Below are positions 8,195 through 16,918 of a stretch of 64,000 bases of DNA, one piece after another; positions within the stretch are counted from its first letter, which is position 1, and each line of letters begins with the position of its first letter. The notes beneath the pieces are model-generated. The model did not search any database. It saw only the letters and a list, made by a program, of their open reading frames with translations, and was not told where the DNA came from. The stretch covers positions 3,906,001 to 3,970,000 of the forward strand of contig CP066552.1 in assembly GCA_016415585.1 (NCBI GenBank), in the 5' to 3' direction. The DNA is from Pectobacterium carotovorum (lineage in GTDB: Bacteria > Pseudomonadota > Gammaproteobacteria > Enterobacterales > Enterobacteriaceae). The position numbers were made by a program, and so were the translations under genes.

Positions 8195-9100
8195 TCAGGA
8201 CGACATATCGTCCCGGATAACACGGTCAAGTAACGGTGAAAAACGGCTAATGGCTTCGGGCGTGATCAGACTGAAATCCGTCATGATGGCACCATCTAAC
8301 GCGTGTTGGCAGTGATCACGGCATAGCGATTCACGCTGCGCAAGTTTTGGCACGATGACGGATAACAGAGACTCGGCTTTCTTAATATTGTCGGCCATCT
8401 GCTCGCTGACCATGGCAGCATTCACCGCCTCATGGGAGGCATGCCAGCAATCGTAATCGGTCACCATCGCGACCATGTTGTAGCAAAGCTCCGCTTCGCG
8501 GCAGAGCTTTGGCTCTGGCATCGCGGTCATGCCAATAACCGTCCCCCCCATTTGGCGATGGAATGTGGATTCCGCTTTGGTTGAAAAGTGCGGTCCTTCC
8601 ATCACGACATACAGCCCCTTTGCCAGATGTGGAATGGAGAGTTCATCCAGTGCGTCAACCAGCAGCGAATGGTTATCCGTGCAAACCGGCTTCCCAAAGG
8701 GAACATGCGCCACAACCCCTGAACCGAAAAAGGTATTCACGCGGCGATATGTCCGATCGATATATTGATCGATCGCGACAAACGCACCGGGAGGGGCTTC
8801 TTCGACCAGGCTGCCGACGGCGCTAAACGAGATCACCTGCGAAACCCCCAGCGCCTTGAGCGCGGCAATGTTAGCTCTGACGTTAATTTCCGAGGGCAGC
8901 AGCCTGTGGCCAATGCCATGACGATTAACGATCGCTACCGGAATCCCAGCTATCTCGCCTAGCGTGATGATGCCGGAAGGGTCGCCAAAAGAAGTCGTGA
9001 CGTTGATGCGCTCAGGCGCCTCAATGATCGACAGGGAATCCATACCGCTGCCACAGATGATTCCAATACGGGGTGGCGTAGTCGTTCGTTGATCAGTCAT
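8195..9100 (-). CDS. MTA phosphorylase-like purine nucleoside phosphorylase
   Basis: A 301-residue member of the nucleoside phosphorylase family 2 (5'-methylthioadenosine phosphorylase type). Signature stretches include the phosphate-binding RHGIGHRLLPSEINVRANI, the VISFSAVGSL strand, and the nucleoside-binding VVMEGPHFSTKAES and GMTAMPEPKLCREAELCY, ending in TDYDCWH. The family cleaves MTA or purine nucleosides to base plus ribose-1-phosphate. Enterobacteria normally use the hydrolase MtnN for MTA, so its presence inside a biosynthetic run suggests either recycling of MTA from an SAM-consuming step or processing of a nucleoside intermediate. Its first eight bases overlap the end of the desaturase gene. 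Confidence 0.88.
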   Translation of the reverse strand: MTDQRTTTPPRIGIICGSGMDSLSIIEAPERINVTTSFGDPSGIITLGEIAGIPVAIVNRHGIGHRLLPSEINVRANIAALKALGVSQVISFSAVGSLVEEAPPGAFVAIDQYIDRTYRRVNTFFGSGVVAHVPFGKPVCTDNHSLLVDALDELSIPHLAKGLYVVMEGPHFSTKAESTFHRQMGGTVIGMTAMPEPKLCREAELCYNMVAMVTDYDCWHASHEAVNAAMVSEQMADNIKKAESLLSVIVPKLAQRESLCRDHCQHALDGAIMTDFSLITPEAISRFSPLLDRVIRDDMSS

Positions 9101-10220
9101 TAATCGTTCCTCTTTCCCTGTTTAGTGGCGAAGCCGTATTGACGAGCCGGTGGTATAGCTCAGATAGCGCAGCAGGTTGCCCTCCTGAACCAAAGATCAT
9201 TCCCTTCGCGATGTACTGCGTGTACCGCGGTTCATTGACTTTCAGCGCCCAGTCCACGGCGGGCATATATTGATAGCGAACGGTTGGATAAATGTGGTGT
9301 GCCAAATGATAGGCGTCGGACATCGGAAATATCAGGTATCGCTGAATCGCGCCGAACATACCGGAAAAATCCGTGGCGCGGCCATGTTCATAATCATGGG
9401 CAAGCCGATAGCGAGTTGGGGTATAGGGCGTGTGCCAGCGGTGTTTAGAGAGCAGAGACCACCACGAAAACAGCGGATAAATGGAGAAAACAGGAATCAC
9501 CCACCCGACAATCAATGCCGCAACGCCGCCCACCCACAGATACAGCGCTACCACGCTTATCGTCACGATGGCGCGCAGCAGTGCGGTCTGCTTCGAGGTA
9601 TTTTCTCGGAACACATCGCGGAAATTACCCTTGATGTTATTAGCCAGACCTTTAAGGCTGATCGGATAGAACAAGGCTTTAATGAACTGACCACGGCTGA
9701 TGCCGGGCACCATGCCTGCGGCAATGACCCGCCGCAGATTCGGATCTTTACCTGGAACGTCCGCATTAGGATGATGCTCGATAACGTGCGTAATAAAGCG
9801 CGAATCCATATCCCTTTTCAGCGTCGGGAACTGGAAAAACGTGTTAGACAGAAACCACTGTAGCCTCTTCGAGGGGCACAGTGCCACGTGCAGGGCATTG
9901 TGGCCAAGCTCTTGTAGCGCCCTCATCCGCCCCGAGGTCACTACCACTAATAACGCACCAGACAGCACGTTATAGTCCGTCCAACGGAAGAACAGTACGG
10001 CGGCAAAAATCTCCAGCCAGCAGTAGATAAACGGCAGTGGCGCGAATACCGTATCGAATCGCTTGTAGTAGCTAATCTCATCTTTATTACCGGGACGCAG
10101 CTTGAACTTCGGCAGGATCCGCTCACCGTCGCGGTAATAAAGCTTGATCGCCAGCCGTAAAAACAGGCTCAAGGCAATCAGAATCCCCATCACCTCGAAA
10201 ACACGATCTTGGCTTAGCAT
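9093..10220 (-). CDS. Membrane fatty acid desaturase/hydroxylase-family protein
   Basis: A 375-residue integral membrane diiron enzyme. It carries the three histidine clusters of the desaturase/alkane-hydroxylase superfamily: HNALH (107-111), HVIEHH (145-150) and HLAHH near residue 315. Hydrophobic stretches lie near residues 10-28, 60-95 and 215-245. The family inserts double bonds or hydroxyl groups using O2. A strong GGAGGG site precedes the ATG. Its position between a HAD phosphatase and the MTA-phosphorylase-like gene, overlapping the latter by eight bases, ties it to the cluster. The substrate could be an acyl chain attached to the cluster's product, but this is inferred only from the company it keeps. 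Confidence 0.85.
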   Translation of the reverse strand: MLSQDRVFEVMGILIALSLFLRLAIKLYYRDGERILPKFKLRPGNKDEISYYKRFDTVFAPLPFIYCWLEIFAAVLFFRWTDYNVLSGALLVVVTSGRMRALQELGHNALHVALCPSKRLQWFLSNTFFQFPTLKRDMDSRFITHVIEHHPNADVPGKDPNLRRVIAAGMVPGISRGQFIKALFYPISLKGLANNIKGNFRDVFRENTSKQTALLRAIVTISVVALYLWVGGVAALIVGWVIPVFSIYPLFSWWSLLSKHRWHTPYTPTRYRLAHDYEHGRATDFSGMFGAIQRYLIFPMSDAYHLAHHIYPTVRYQYMPAVDWALKVNEPRYTQYIAKGMIFGSGGQPAALSELYHRLVNTASPLNRERGTIND

Positions 10221-10247
10221 GTGAAACCCTCCATGTCATTGGCGAAA

Positions 10248-10901
10248 TTAGCGAAAATAGGCCTGGTATACCGCTGACAGATCCCCGAACACAAACGGGT
10301 GGATAGCGCGTAACCGTTCGTGCGTCTGATGGCCGTGTGAAACAGAGGCCATCTGCCAGCCGCAGGCATGTGCAACATCGATATCATGGTCGGTATCACC
10401 AATCATCAGGGCACCGCTTCCCGGATTTCCAAGTACCGTATCCAGCGTCTGAGCAATTCCCTGTTTCCCTTTAGCCTGGGTGTTTGTCAGGCCAAACACA
10501 TGATCGACAAGGTGGTCGATGCCTGCGCTGGCAAGATTATTCTGCAATGTGTCGTGCTGGCTGGCAGACAGGACAGAGATGCTCACGCCGGTACGCCGCA
10601 GCGCACTGATAATATCGACCGCCCCCTGATGGAGGGGGCACTGGTTGATTTCGCTATTGAAAATGCGCAGATACGCGTGGATCAAATCGTCGAATCGCCC
10701 GCTCTCGCAGTCGATCCCGACCGCCTGATAGAATGATTGGATCGGGAACCCAAAATGCTCGCGATATCGCTTTGCATCGAGAGGGGGCAACATTTGCAAC
10801 TCCCTCACCGCGTTCAGCCCCTTCACCGCCAGCGCCAAATCATCGACCAGCGTGCCATTCCAGTCGAAAATAACGTGTTTAATCGCAGTGCTATCTTTCA
10901 T
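10248..10901 (-). CDS. HAD-superfamily phosphatase (phosphoglycolate phosphatase-like)
   Basis: A 217-residue HAD hydrolase with motif I FDWNGTLVDD, motif II VLSASQHDTL, a motif III Lys in TQAKGKQG, and motif IV ALMIGDTDHDIDVAHACG. The second residue after the nucleophile Asp is Asn rather than the more common Asp-x-Asp, but D-W-N-G-T occurs in active family members. It is the second HAD enzyme in the operon and only distantly like the one at 7501-8166, so two different phosphate-removal steps are likely. It starts 11 bases after the FAD oxidoreductase, with AAGGA upstream. Confidence 0.87.
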   Translation of the reverse strand: MKDSTAIKHVIFDWNGTLVDDLALAVKGLNAVRELQMLPPLDAKRYREHFGFPIQSFYQAVGIDCESGRFDDLIHAYLRIFNSEINQCPLHQGAVDIISALRRTGVSISVLSASQHDTLQNNLASAGIDHLVDHVFGLTNTQAKGKQGIAQTLDTVLGNPGSGALMIGDTDHDIDVAHACGWQMASVSHGHQTHERLRAIHPFVFGDLSAVYQAYFR

Positions 10902-10912
10902 CGTGCTATTCC

Positions 10913-12253
10913 TTATCGTATGGCTCGGGCAATGACGCTGGATAATGAGGCTTTGACTATGGGGAAGCGATAGAGCGTGCGTTGTACTTCTAGCAGGTTG
11001 GCGATCTTGAGGGTGGCAATCGCCACATCCCGATTGTGGAACGACGCAGCGTGAACCAGGCTGATATACCTCTCTTTCAGCTTGTTTTTCAGGGAGGTTG
11101 CTGTTGTCTGCTGGCTCAGGCTTTCATCGCTTTTTTTCGCCTGTTGCCAGGAGATTTCCGTCGCCACCACTTGCACATTCAGCACCTGCTTGGCCGAGAT
11201 CGTGCGTCGGAGATATTCAGGCAGGGCGCCGTCCAGCGCTTCGGCTTGCAGGGCTGAAACACTCATCCCCTGACTATAGATAGGGTTTATGCTGCATAGC
11301 GCATCTCCCACAACCAAAAAGCCATCAGGCCATGACGGCATCAGGTCGTAGCGGCGTCTCAGGCTGCACGGCATCTTGAACTGATGAAACTCACTCAGCG
11401 GTTCCAGCTTGCTGACCTCATCATAGATGTCAGGCACCGGAAGCTCGGCAAGGAATCGCATAAAGTCATGCTCATTAGGCTTGGGCGATGCGCCGAACCA
11501 GCCTCCGGCGGTGACGATATATTTGTCTCCCTCAATGGGGCTGATAACGCCCATACTGCGTTTTGTCGGCAGATTGGGCGTCACGAGCAGCACTTTCCAG
11601 CCGGTCTGACGCATTGTGTCTTTTTTATAGACGCGCGACACATAGCCAAGCTGATTCTCGACCTCTTCGCGCTGAACCTCACCGTAACCTAGCTGCTTCA
11701 GCCACGCCGAAGCCTTTGAGTTTCTGCCAGAGGCATCCACCACCAGATCGGCTTCCAGCGTTTCCTCCACTTGCCCAACGCTCGCGACAAGCCCTCGAAC
11801 GGTTCCGTCATCATGAATAAGGTGTTTAACCCGATAGCCACCCTTAATCTTGATATTCGGTACGCGTCTGGCCGATTGTCGCAGAACATGCTCAAGTAGC
11901 GTTCTTGAACAATAGTGCGCGGTAATACCAGTAGGCCAGCGCTGTTTCCAGCCCACGCCGGCATAGCATTTCACGCCATGAGACAGATCGATCTCTTCGG
12001 CCCCGAGGTGCAGCAGTTCGTTCTTAAAACCGGGATAGAAATTCTCGATAATCTGGACGCCGCGATTTAATAACAGGTGCACATGATGTTCCTGCGGCAC
12101 CGTCCGACGCGAGCAAGGTTCATCACTAAACGTATCCAAATCGAGCAGCACAACGTCCTTGAAGTGCTTGGAAAGCGAACGGGCGACCAGACAGCCAGCG
12201 ATGCTGGCGCCAATGACGATAGCCTTGCCTGTAACGTTTTTTAATGTCGTCAT
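10913..12253 (-). CDS. FAD-dependent oxidoreductase (PHBH/geranylgeranyl-reductase-like monooxygenase fold)
   Basis: A 446-residue flavoprotein. The N-terminal dinucleotide-binding motif is AIVIGASIAGCLVARSL, the middle of the protein has the DASGRNSKAS segment, and the second FAD-contact motif is GDALCSINPIYSQGMS. This organisation is that of aromatic hydroxylases, halogenase-like enzymes and related reductases. The tryptophan-halogenase WxWxIP signature is absent. It probably oxidises, hydroxylates or reduces the cluster's intermediate. Its ATG overlaps the stop of the fused aminotransferase by four bases. Confidence 0.85.
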   Translation of the reverse strand: MTTLKNVTGKAIVIGASIAGCLVARSLSKHFKDVVLLDLDTFSDEPCSRRTVPQEHHVHLLLNRGVQIIENFYPGFKNELLHLGAEEIDLSHGVKCYAGVGWKQRWPTGITAHYCSRTLLEHVLRQSARRVPNIKIKGGYRVKHLIHDDGTVRGLVASVGQVEETLEADLVVDASGRNSKASAWLKQLGYGEVQREEVENQLGYVSRVYKKDTMRQTGWKVLLVTPNLPTKRSMGVISPIEGDKYIVTAGGWFGASPKPNEHDFMRFLAELPVPDIYDEVSKLEPLSEFHQFKMPCSLRRRYDLMPSWPDGFLVVGDALCSINPIYSQGMSVSALQAEALDGALPEYLRRTISAKQVLNVQVVATEISWQQAKKSDESLSQQTTATSLKNKLKERYISLVHAASFHNRDVAIATLKIANLLEVQRTLYRFPIVKASLSSVIARAIR

Positions 12254-14178
12254 GACAGAACCTCCTCCGTATGCTCAGGCTGAAAGCGATTGAGTACCGC
12301 TGCGATAACCGCGATGTCAGCCTGTCGGATATCCGGGTGAACAGGTAAGGTCGTGATACTCGCCAACATCCGCTCGGCATTCGGACACGGCGTGGCTTTA
12401 TCACGTAAAACGGGGTACTGGTACAATGCCTTACAGTTATACAGGGCGATGTCTGAGGGGATACCGGCACGGGACTGGTGTTCAAGTAAAGGGCTATTGT
12501 TGCCCGTCAGCGCTCGCACGATCAGTTTGGTGCCAGCGGGCTCGCCACCGGAAATGACGGGTAACAGTTCGAGATAGGGGTTGGTCAGCGACGTGCCCAC
12601 TGCCTGCATGGTAGACAGACGATGCTGCACATCCTGCTCCAGTCGATTGAGACGTGCCAGCCCCAGCGCGGCCTGTAAACCGCTCAGAGAGAAATTCAAT
12701 ACCGGATTGTGGGATGCGGTGAAATCACCGTGCGTGAACTGTTGTGCTTTCAGCGCCAGCTCGTCATTATCAGTCAGAACTGCCCCTCCCTCGCCAGTGA
12801 CCAGCGTTTTGCTGTGGTGCGTGGAAAACGTCGCCATATCGGCGTATTTCCAGAGGAATTCTCCATCTAATCTGGCCTTGTGCGCTAATGCGATATCAAG
12901 CAGGTAGTACAAACCGTTCGCACGCGCAAACGCGGCCACCCTCTTCGCATCAACCGGATATCCCCACATCGGGATATCGATAATCGCTCTGGTTTTGTCG
13001 TCGATCATGCGCCCAGCCATATCCAGATCGATAGTGAAGTCGTCCGGGCTGATATCGCAAAATACGGGTTCAAGTCTCATAAACGTGAGGGCATACACCG
13101 TACACAGGGGGCATGTCGGCGTTAACAGTACCTTGTCTCCCGGTTTGAGGCCAAAGGCAGACAACGCGACAACAAGCGAACCATATCCTGATGACGTGGC
13201 AATAGCATGCTCAGCATTAAAATGCGTTTTTAGCTGCTGTTCGTATTGGTGAACGGTCTCGGATCGTCCCCCGATGCCACTGTTCAATGCGGCCAGCACA
13301 AACGCTTCTTCGCGGATTCCGACGGGATAAAAGCTGTCTTTGATTGCGTGGGCGTCAGCCCCTGCGGTCACAGAGGGAGATAGCGACTGGCTGGCTGGGG
13401 GTTGGCTATCAGGATCAACTCGGTAGCCTGCCGCGCGATGCGCCGTATTCCTTGACATCAGCGCCTGTAAACGCAGCCGCCCGACAGCACATTGAATACC
13501 ACTTATCTTGTGGTTAACGCCGACATTTATCCCATCAAGATCGGAGAATTGAGAGTAACTTTTCGCTCGGCGCCCCCATTCACGATGGCGAAAAAGCACG
13601 GCTCCCCCTTCGCCGGTGGAAATCGTGGAAAGCCCTTCTCGCAAGGACAAAAGCCCGATGTCGAACCCCTCAGCGATCTGCCGATGGCCGAGCATCGTGT
13701 CAATAGACGCGGTTAACTCAACAATCGTGACAAGTTGCCTCGCGCGGCTCATCTCAATAACGTGGGTGATGTCCTGACGATACAGAAAAGAGGAAGAAAC
13801 AAGCACCGCTCTGGTTCTCTCACTGACATGCTGCTCGAACGATGCCAACTGTGCGCATTCATCGTTCACGGCCACGGGTGTCAACCCTGCATGAACCAAA
13901 GGCGACGTGACCCATACCGGGACATCCGGCCCCACGATAACCTCATCACCGGGCCGGAAATCGAGAGCACCGAGCATCACGCTGACGCCTCCGGTATCAG
14001 ACGACGTCCCTACACATGCAGCAAACCCAGCCCAGTCGGCCAACTCGGATTCGAAGCACGCGACCGTGGCAAGGGAGGTCTCCATATTCCCCGCCGCCAC
14101 GGCAATAACGGCATCCAGTTCACGCTTTCTGGCTTGTACAGGATCATTGAAATCGTTTGCAAAGATCGCGTCGTCCAT
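12250..14178 (-). CDS. Tandem DegT/DnrJ/EryC1 protein with a degenerate N-terminal aminotransferase domain
   Basis: A 642-residue fusion of two sugar-aminotransferase-like modules. The C-terminal module (about 290-640) looks active: the PLP-binding Asp is in LLDIALAH (D428) and the Schiff-base Lys in STHHSKTLVTGEGG (K457). The N-terminal module (about 1-245) keeps the fold landmarks, including STGEGGAVLF at 187-196. However, the aligned Lys is Ser184 and the aligned PLP Asp is Leu155, and its C-terminal subdomain is missing. A Pro/Ser-rich linker (252-275) joins the two. The start at 14178 is chosen because AAGGAAGAGG precedes it; an ATG at 14196 is also in frame. The N-half could be structural, substrate-channelling, or a catalytically different unit. 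The gene lies ten bases after the stand-alone DegT gene. Confidence 0.85.
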   Translation of the reverse strand: MDDAIFANDFNDPVQARKRELDAVIAVAAGNMETSLATVACFESELADWAGFAACVGTSSDTGGVSVMLGALDFRPGDEVIVGPDVPVWVTSPLVHAGLTPVAVNDECAQLASFEQHVSERTRAVLVSSSFLYRQDITHVIEMSRARQLVTIVELTASIDTMLGHRQIAEGFDIGLLSLREGLSTISTGEGGAVLFRHREWGRRAKSYSQFSDLDGINVGVNHKISGIQCAVGRLRLQALMSRNTAHRAAGYRVDPDSQPPASQSLSPSVTAGADAHAIKDSFYPVGIREEAFVLAALNSGIGGRSETVHQYEQQLKTHFNAEHAIATSSGYGSLVVALSAFGLKPGDKVLLTPTCPLCTVYALTFMRLEPVFCDISPDDFTIDLDMAGRMIDDKTRAIIDIPMWGYPVDAKRVAAFARANGLYYLLDIALAHKARLDGEFLWKYADMATFSTHHSKTLVTGEGGAVLTDNDELALKAQQFTHGDFTASHNPVLNFSLSGLQAALGLARLNRLEQDVQHRLSTMQAVGTSLTNPYLELLPVISGGEPAGTKLIVRALTGNNSPLLEHQSRAGIPSDIALYNCKALYQYPVLRDKATPCPNAERMLASITTLPVHPDIRQADIAVIAAVLNRFQPEHTEEVLS

Positions 14179-14188
14179 TACCTCTTCC

Positions 14189-15313
14189 TTAGGCATTAAA
14201 ATTGTCGTTCACGACACTGACGATGTAATCAATATCGCGATCGTTGAGCCCTTCATGGCAGGGAACGGTGAAAATGGTTTCAATGATGTGCTCCGCGTTG
14301 GGACAAGGTTCTGCATATGGCGTAAAAGCAGGCTCGCGATAAAGCGGTTTGTATTTGTATCGGGTGGTGTCGGACATCACTCCCTGAGAAAACATGCGGT
14401 TACCCTGCTCAACGCTCGCACCGTTGAGATGGTGGTAGACCATGGAATAGCCATTGATCTCCGCCCCCTGATAGCGGGGAAACTCCTGTATTGTCGGGAT
14501 AGCCGACAGCGCCTGCCGAACTTTTTGCACGCGCTCACGGCGATCCGCAATTTTCCCATCGAGTTTCTTTAACTGATTAATACCCAGTGCAGCACACAGT
14601 GGTGGCAATTTGAAGTTAGTGCCGATGTCTTCACCCAAGATGTAACTGCTATTCCTGCTGGATGCTTTGAGCCCGTGGTGCTGCCACCTAAGCATCCGCT
14701 CATAGACATCCTCATCATTGGTCAGACAGAAACCTCCCTCGCCCGTGCTCATCAGCTTGCGCTCATGGGTCGAGAAACAGGAAACATCACCAAACGTCCC
14801 CAGATATTGCCCGTCAGAGGTGGTTCCAAACGCGTGAGCGCAATCTTCTATAAGTCGAATCCCTTCCGTCTTGCAAAAATCCACCACGGCGCGCATTTCA
14901 ATCGGGTAACCCCACATTGGCACGACAATCAATGCCTTAATCGGCTGTTCCTGCACAAGTTTGCACAAGTGATCGAGATCCGGTGAAAAAGACAGAGGTG
15001 AGACATCGCAGAAAACAGGGACGCAGCCTGTCGTGATAATCGGCAGGATCGTCATAATCGGCGCGGTAGGCGGCAGCGCAATACGATCGCCTGGCTGCAA
15101 ACCTAGCCCCCGGATCGCCAATTCAATCGCCACGGTGCCATTGCAGCACGGTAACGCTTTGGTCGTGCCAAAATAGCTGGCGAGCGCGTGTTCGTATTCC
15201 GTCAATATAGGGGATTTACCCGAAAAACTCGTGGTATTAAAAGCGGAAAGTACAGCGTCATAATCGCTTTGGTCGAAATTGATATGAAGGTTCTGATAAG
15301 TTTTTTCGGTCAT
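14189..15313 (-). CDS. DegT/DnrJ/EryC1/StrS-family PLP aminotransferase
   Basis: A 374-residue type I-fold aminotransferase of the sugar/aminocyclitol class. The PLP Asp lies in LIEDCAHAFG (D157), the Schiff-base Lys in FSTHERKLMSTGEGG (K186), and the loop GGFCLTNDE follows. Such enzymes place an amino group on keto-sugars (bound to nucleotide or phosphate) or on cyclitols, usually with glutamate or glutamine as donor. Together with the Gfo/Idh dehydrogenase just upstream and the HAD phosphatases downstream, it recalls the oxidise-transaminate-dephosphorylate logic of kanosamine formation by NtdC-NtdA-NtdB. That parallel is inference. GGGATG lies ahead of the ATG, and the dehydrogenase ends 28 bases upstream. 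Confidence 0.9.
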   Translation of the reverse strand: MTEKTYQNLHINFDQSDYDAVLSAFNTTSFSGKSPILTEYEHALASYFGTTKALPCCNGTVAIELAIRGLGLQPGDRIALPPTAPIMTILPIITTGCVPVFCDVSPLSFSPDLDHLCKLVQEQPIKALIVVPMWGYPIEMRAVVDFCKTEGIRLIEDCAHAFGTTSDGQYLGTFGDVSCFSTHERKLMSTGEGGFCLTNDEDVYERMLRWQHHGLKASSRNSSYILGEDIGTNFKLPPLCAALGINQLKKLDGKIADRRERVQKVRQALSAIPTIQEFPRYQGAEINGYSMVYHHLNGASVEQGNRMFSQGVMSDTTRYKYKPLYREPAFTPYAEPCPNAEHIIETIFTVPCHEGLNDRDIDYIVSVVNDNFNA

Positions 15314-15341
15314 AAGATCATCCCTTAATGTTAACCTAAAC

Positions 15342-16334
15342 TTAATAATTAACTGCTAACGCATGTTTGCACTGTTCTTCGATAGCATCCATGCAGCGAT
15401 AGGTTTCAATCAGCGTTGACAGAGCCGTCTTGGAATCCCTATTGCCTGACTGAATGGCATCGATGAAATCGAGAATCTCACCCGTATACCCCGCTCTCGA
15501 ATACCCTGAGGACAGCGGGCTAGCAGCCCAGGTGTCACACCAGCGTTTGCGTTCACCTTTCAGATACGTTTTGTCCATATCCGCAACGCTAATCGTACTC
15601 AGTGATGTGCTCTTAATATGAAGCCGGTCATCGGCTAATACGTCTAAATCAAAAGTGAAGTGTGGCGAGGTATTACTGGTAATGAGCGTACCGTGAGCGC
15701 CACTCACAAATTCCAGCAATACGCTAAATATAATATTTCCGTCGCTGCTATTATCCGCCACCGATAATTTCTTAACCGAACCACAGAGATGTATCAGGAG
15801 ATCAAGGCCGTGAATAGTCTGTGCATGCAAAAAGGATTTTAACACGCTGTTATAATCCCAGAGTACAGAGACTGGCTTATTAGCCATCTGCCGTAAACTG
15901 ATCATTTGTATTTTATCGTTATAGATTTGTTTAATACGTTCAGTTACATCTGCAAAACGAAAGTTCATCCCGGAACCGGTAATCACTCCCTTGCGCTTAG
16001 CCATTTCAGCAAGGCGAATAACGTCTTCAGAACTGGCCGCAACGGGTTTTTCTAATAAGACAGGGATGCCACGTTCTATCGCATCATAGGCAATCCGATA
16101 ATGCGCTGAAGGATAACAGGCCACGATGATGGCATCGAGTTTGCATTTATCCATCATTTCACAATGATTACTGAATACCTTTGCTTCATCAAATTTAAAC
16201 AAGGTCGCCGCTTCAAGACACTTTGCAGGATCAGTATCACAAATCGCAGCTATTTCCACACCAAATAATGCATTACACGCGGGTATAAGATTCTCACGAG
16301 CTTGTGCACCAAATCCAACGAATCCGATTTTCAT
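15342..16334 (-). CDS. Gfo/Idh/MocA-family NAD(P)-dependent oxidoreductase
   Basis: A 330-residue dehydrogenase with an N-terminal Rossmann fold beginning MKIGFVGFGAQA, the AAICDTDP strand end typical of NAD(H) preference, and the family hallmark LLEKPVAAS (Lys of EKP). The C-terminal alpha/beta domain includes the HGLDLLIHLCG helix, whose His is in the usual catalytic region. Relatives oxidise a hydroxyl of a sugar, inositol or sugar phosphate. It is the second gene of the operon and overlaps the Nudix gene by four bases. It plausibly creates the keto group that the DegT enzymes aminate. The base composition is more AT-rich than the genes further into the operon. Confidence 0.9.
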   Translation of the reverse strand: MKIGFVGFGAQARENLIPACNALFGVEIAAICDTDPAKCLEAATLFKFDEAKVFSNHCEMMDKCKLDAIIVACYPSAHYRIAYDAIERGIPVLLEKPVAASSEDVIRLAEMAKRKGVITGSGMNFRFADVTERIKQIYNDKIQMISLRQMANKPVSVLWDYNSVLKSFLHAQTIHGLDLLIHLCGSVKKLSVADNSSDGNIIFSVLLEFVSGAHGTLITSNTSPHFTFDLDVLADDRLHIKSTSLSTISVADMDKTYLKGERKRWCDTWAASPLSSGYSRAGYTGEILDFIDAIQSGNRDSKTALSTLIETYRCMDAIEEQCKHALAVNY

Positions 16335-16891
16335 AATACCTCCATTTTTTCTCTCAGTATTAAAAGCGATGGGAGCTGCGTGTAATCTTCAAGCCTGTCA
16401 ATGCTTACCCACTGTAGATTTGTCGCCTCTTGTTCATTGATAACCAGCGATACATACCTGTCAGCCTGTAGCAAAAAACGAATATCATAGTGGTAATGTT
16501 CAGGCTCTTTGGCATTGGCTGGAATGAGGTGAATATCGATATCCAATATCTCGTTAGAGACAACATTAACGTCTTCGATGCCTGTCTCTTCCTGTGTTTC
16601 TCGTAATACGGTATCGATAATATCGGCATGACCATCACAGTGGCCACCGGGTGGTAACCACATATTCAGTTTTTTATGTCTTAAAAGAAGAGTGTGTTTT
16701 CTTTCTTTATCCACAATAAAAGCTGTTCCAGTAACATGACCTTCTAATGTGGACCGTTCAAAGGGGCGAGACGTCGCATCGATAAAATATTGAAGACGTT
16801 TAGCATTCACATCATCTCTATCTGTTGTGATAGGAAACCTATAGCTGATATCAGCATTAAGTTTCAGGATTACACTTCTGCCATCTTGCAC
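16331..16891 (-). CDS. Nudix hydrolase, first gene of the putative biosynthetic operon
   Basis: A 186-residue Nudix protein. The Nudix box is in GGHCDGHADIIDTVLRETQE followed by ETG; Ala occupies the first Glu position, while the catalytic RE..EE..G part is intact. Typical flanking strands are TGTAFIVD and LLLRHKKLNMWLPPGG. The start codon is GTG at 16891, preceded by GAGGGA at good distance. It is one of two different Nudix enzymes in the operon and likely handles a nucleoside-diphosphate derivative. The start lies only 27 bases downstream of the end of a MITE-like repeat, so the mRNA leader probably contains that element. Confidence 0.85.
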   Translation of the reverse strand: MQDGRSVILKLNADISYRFPITTDRDDVNAKRLQYFIDATSRPFERSTLEGHVTGTAFIVDKERKHTLLLRHKKLNMWLPPGGHCDGHADIIDTVLRETQEETGIEDVNVVSNEILDIDIHLIPANAKEPEHYHYDIRFLLQADRYVSLVINEQEATNLQWVSIDRLEDYTQLPSLLILREKMEVL

Positions 16892-16918
16892 GTTTATTCC
16901 CTCAAGCGTCTTATGACA

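Noticed and set aside
9270..9863. Plus-strand open frame of 197 codons opposite the desaturase gene
   Set aside because: Antisense to a gene with clear histidine boxes; low-complexity charged sequence with no domain.
11563..11820. Plus-strand open frames within the FAD oxidoreductase gene
   Set aside because: Antisense shadows in a GC-rich coding region; Arg/Ser/Pro-rich with no domain.
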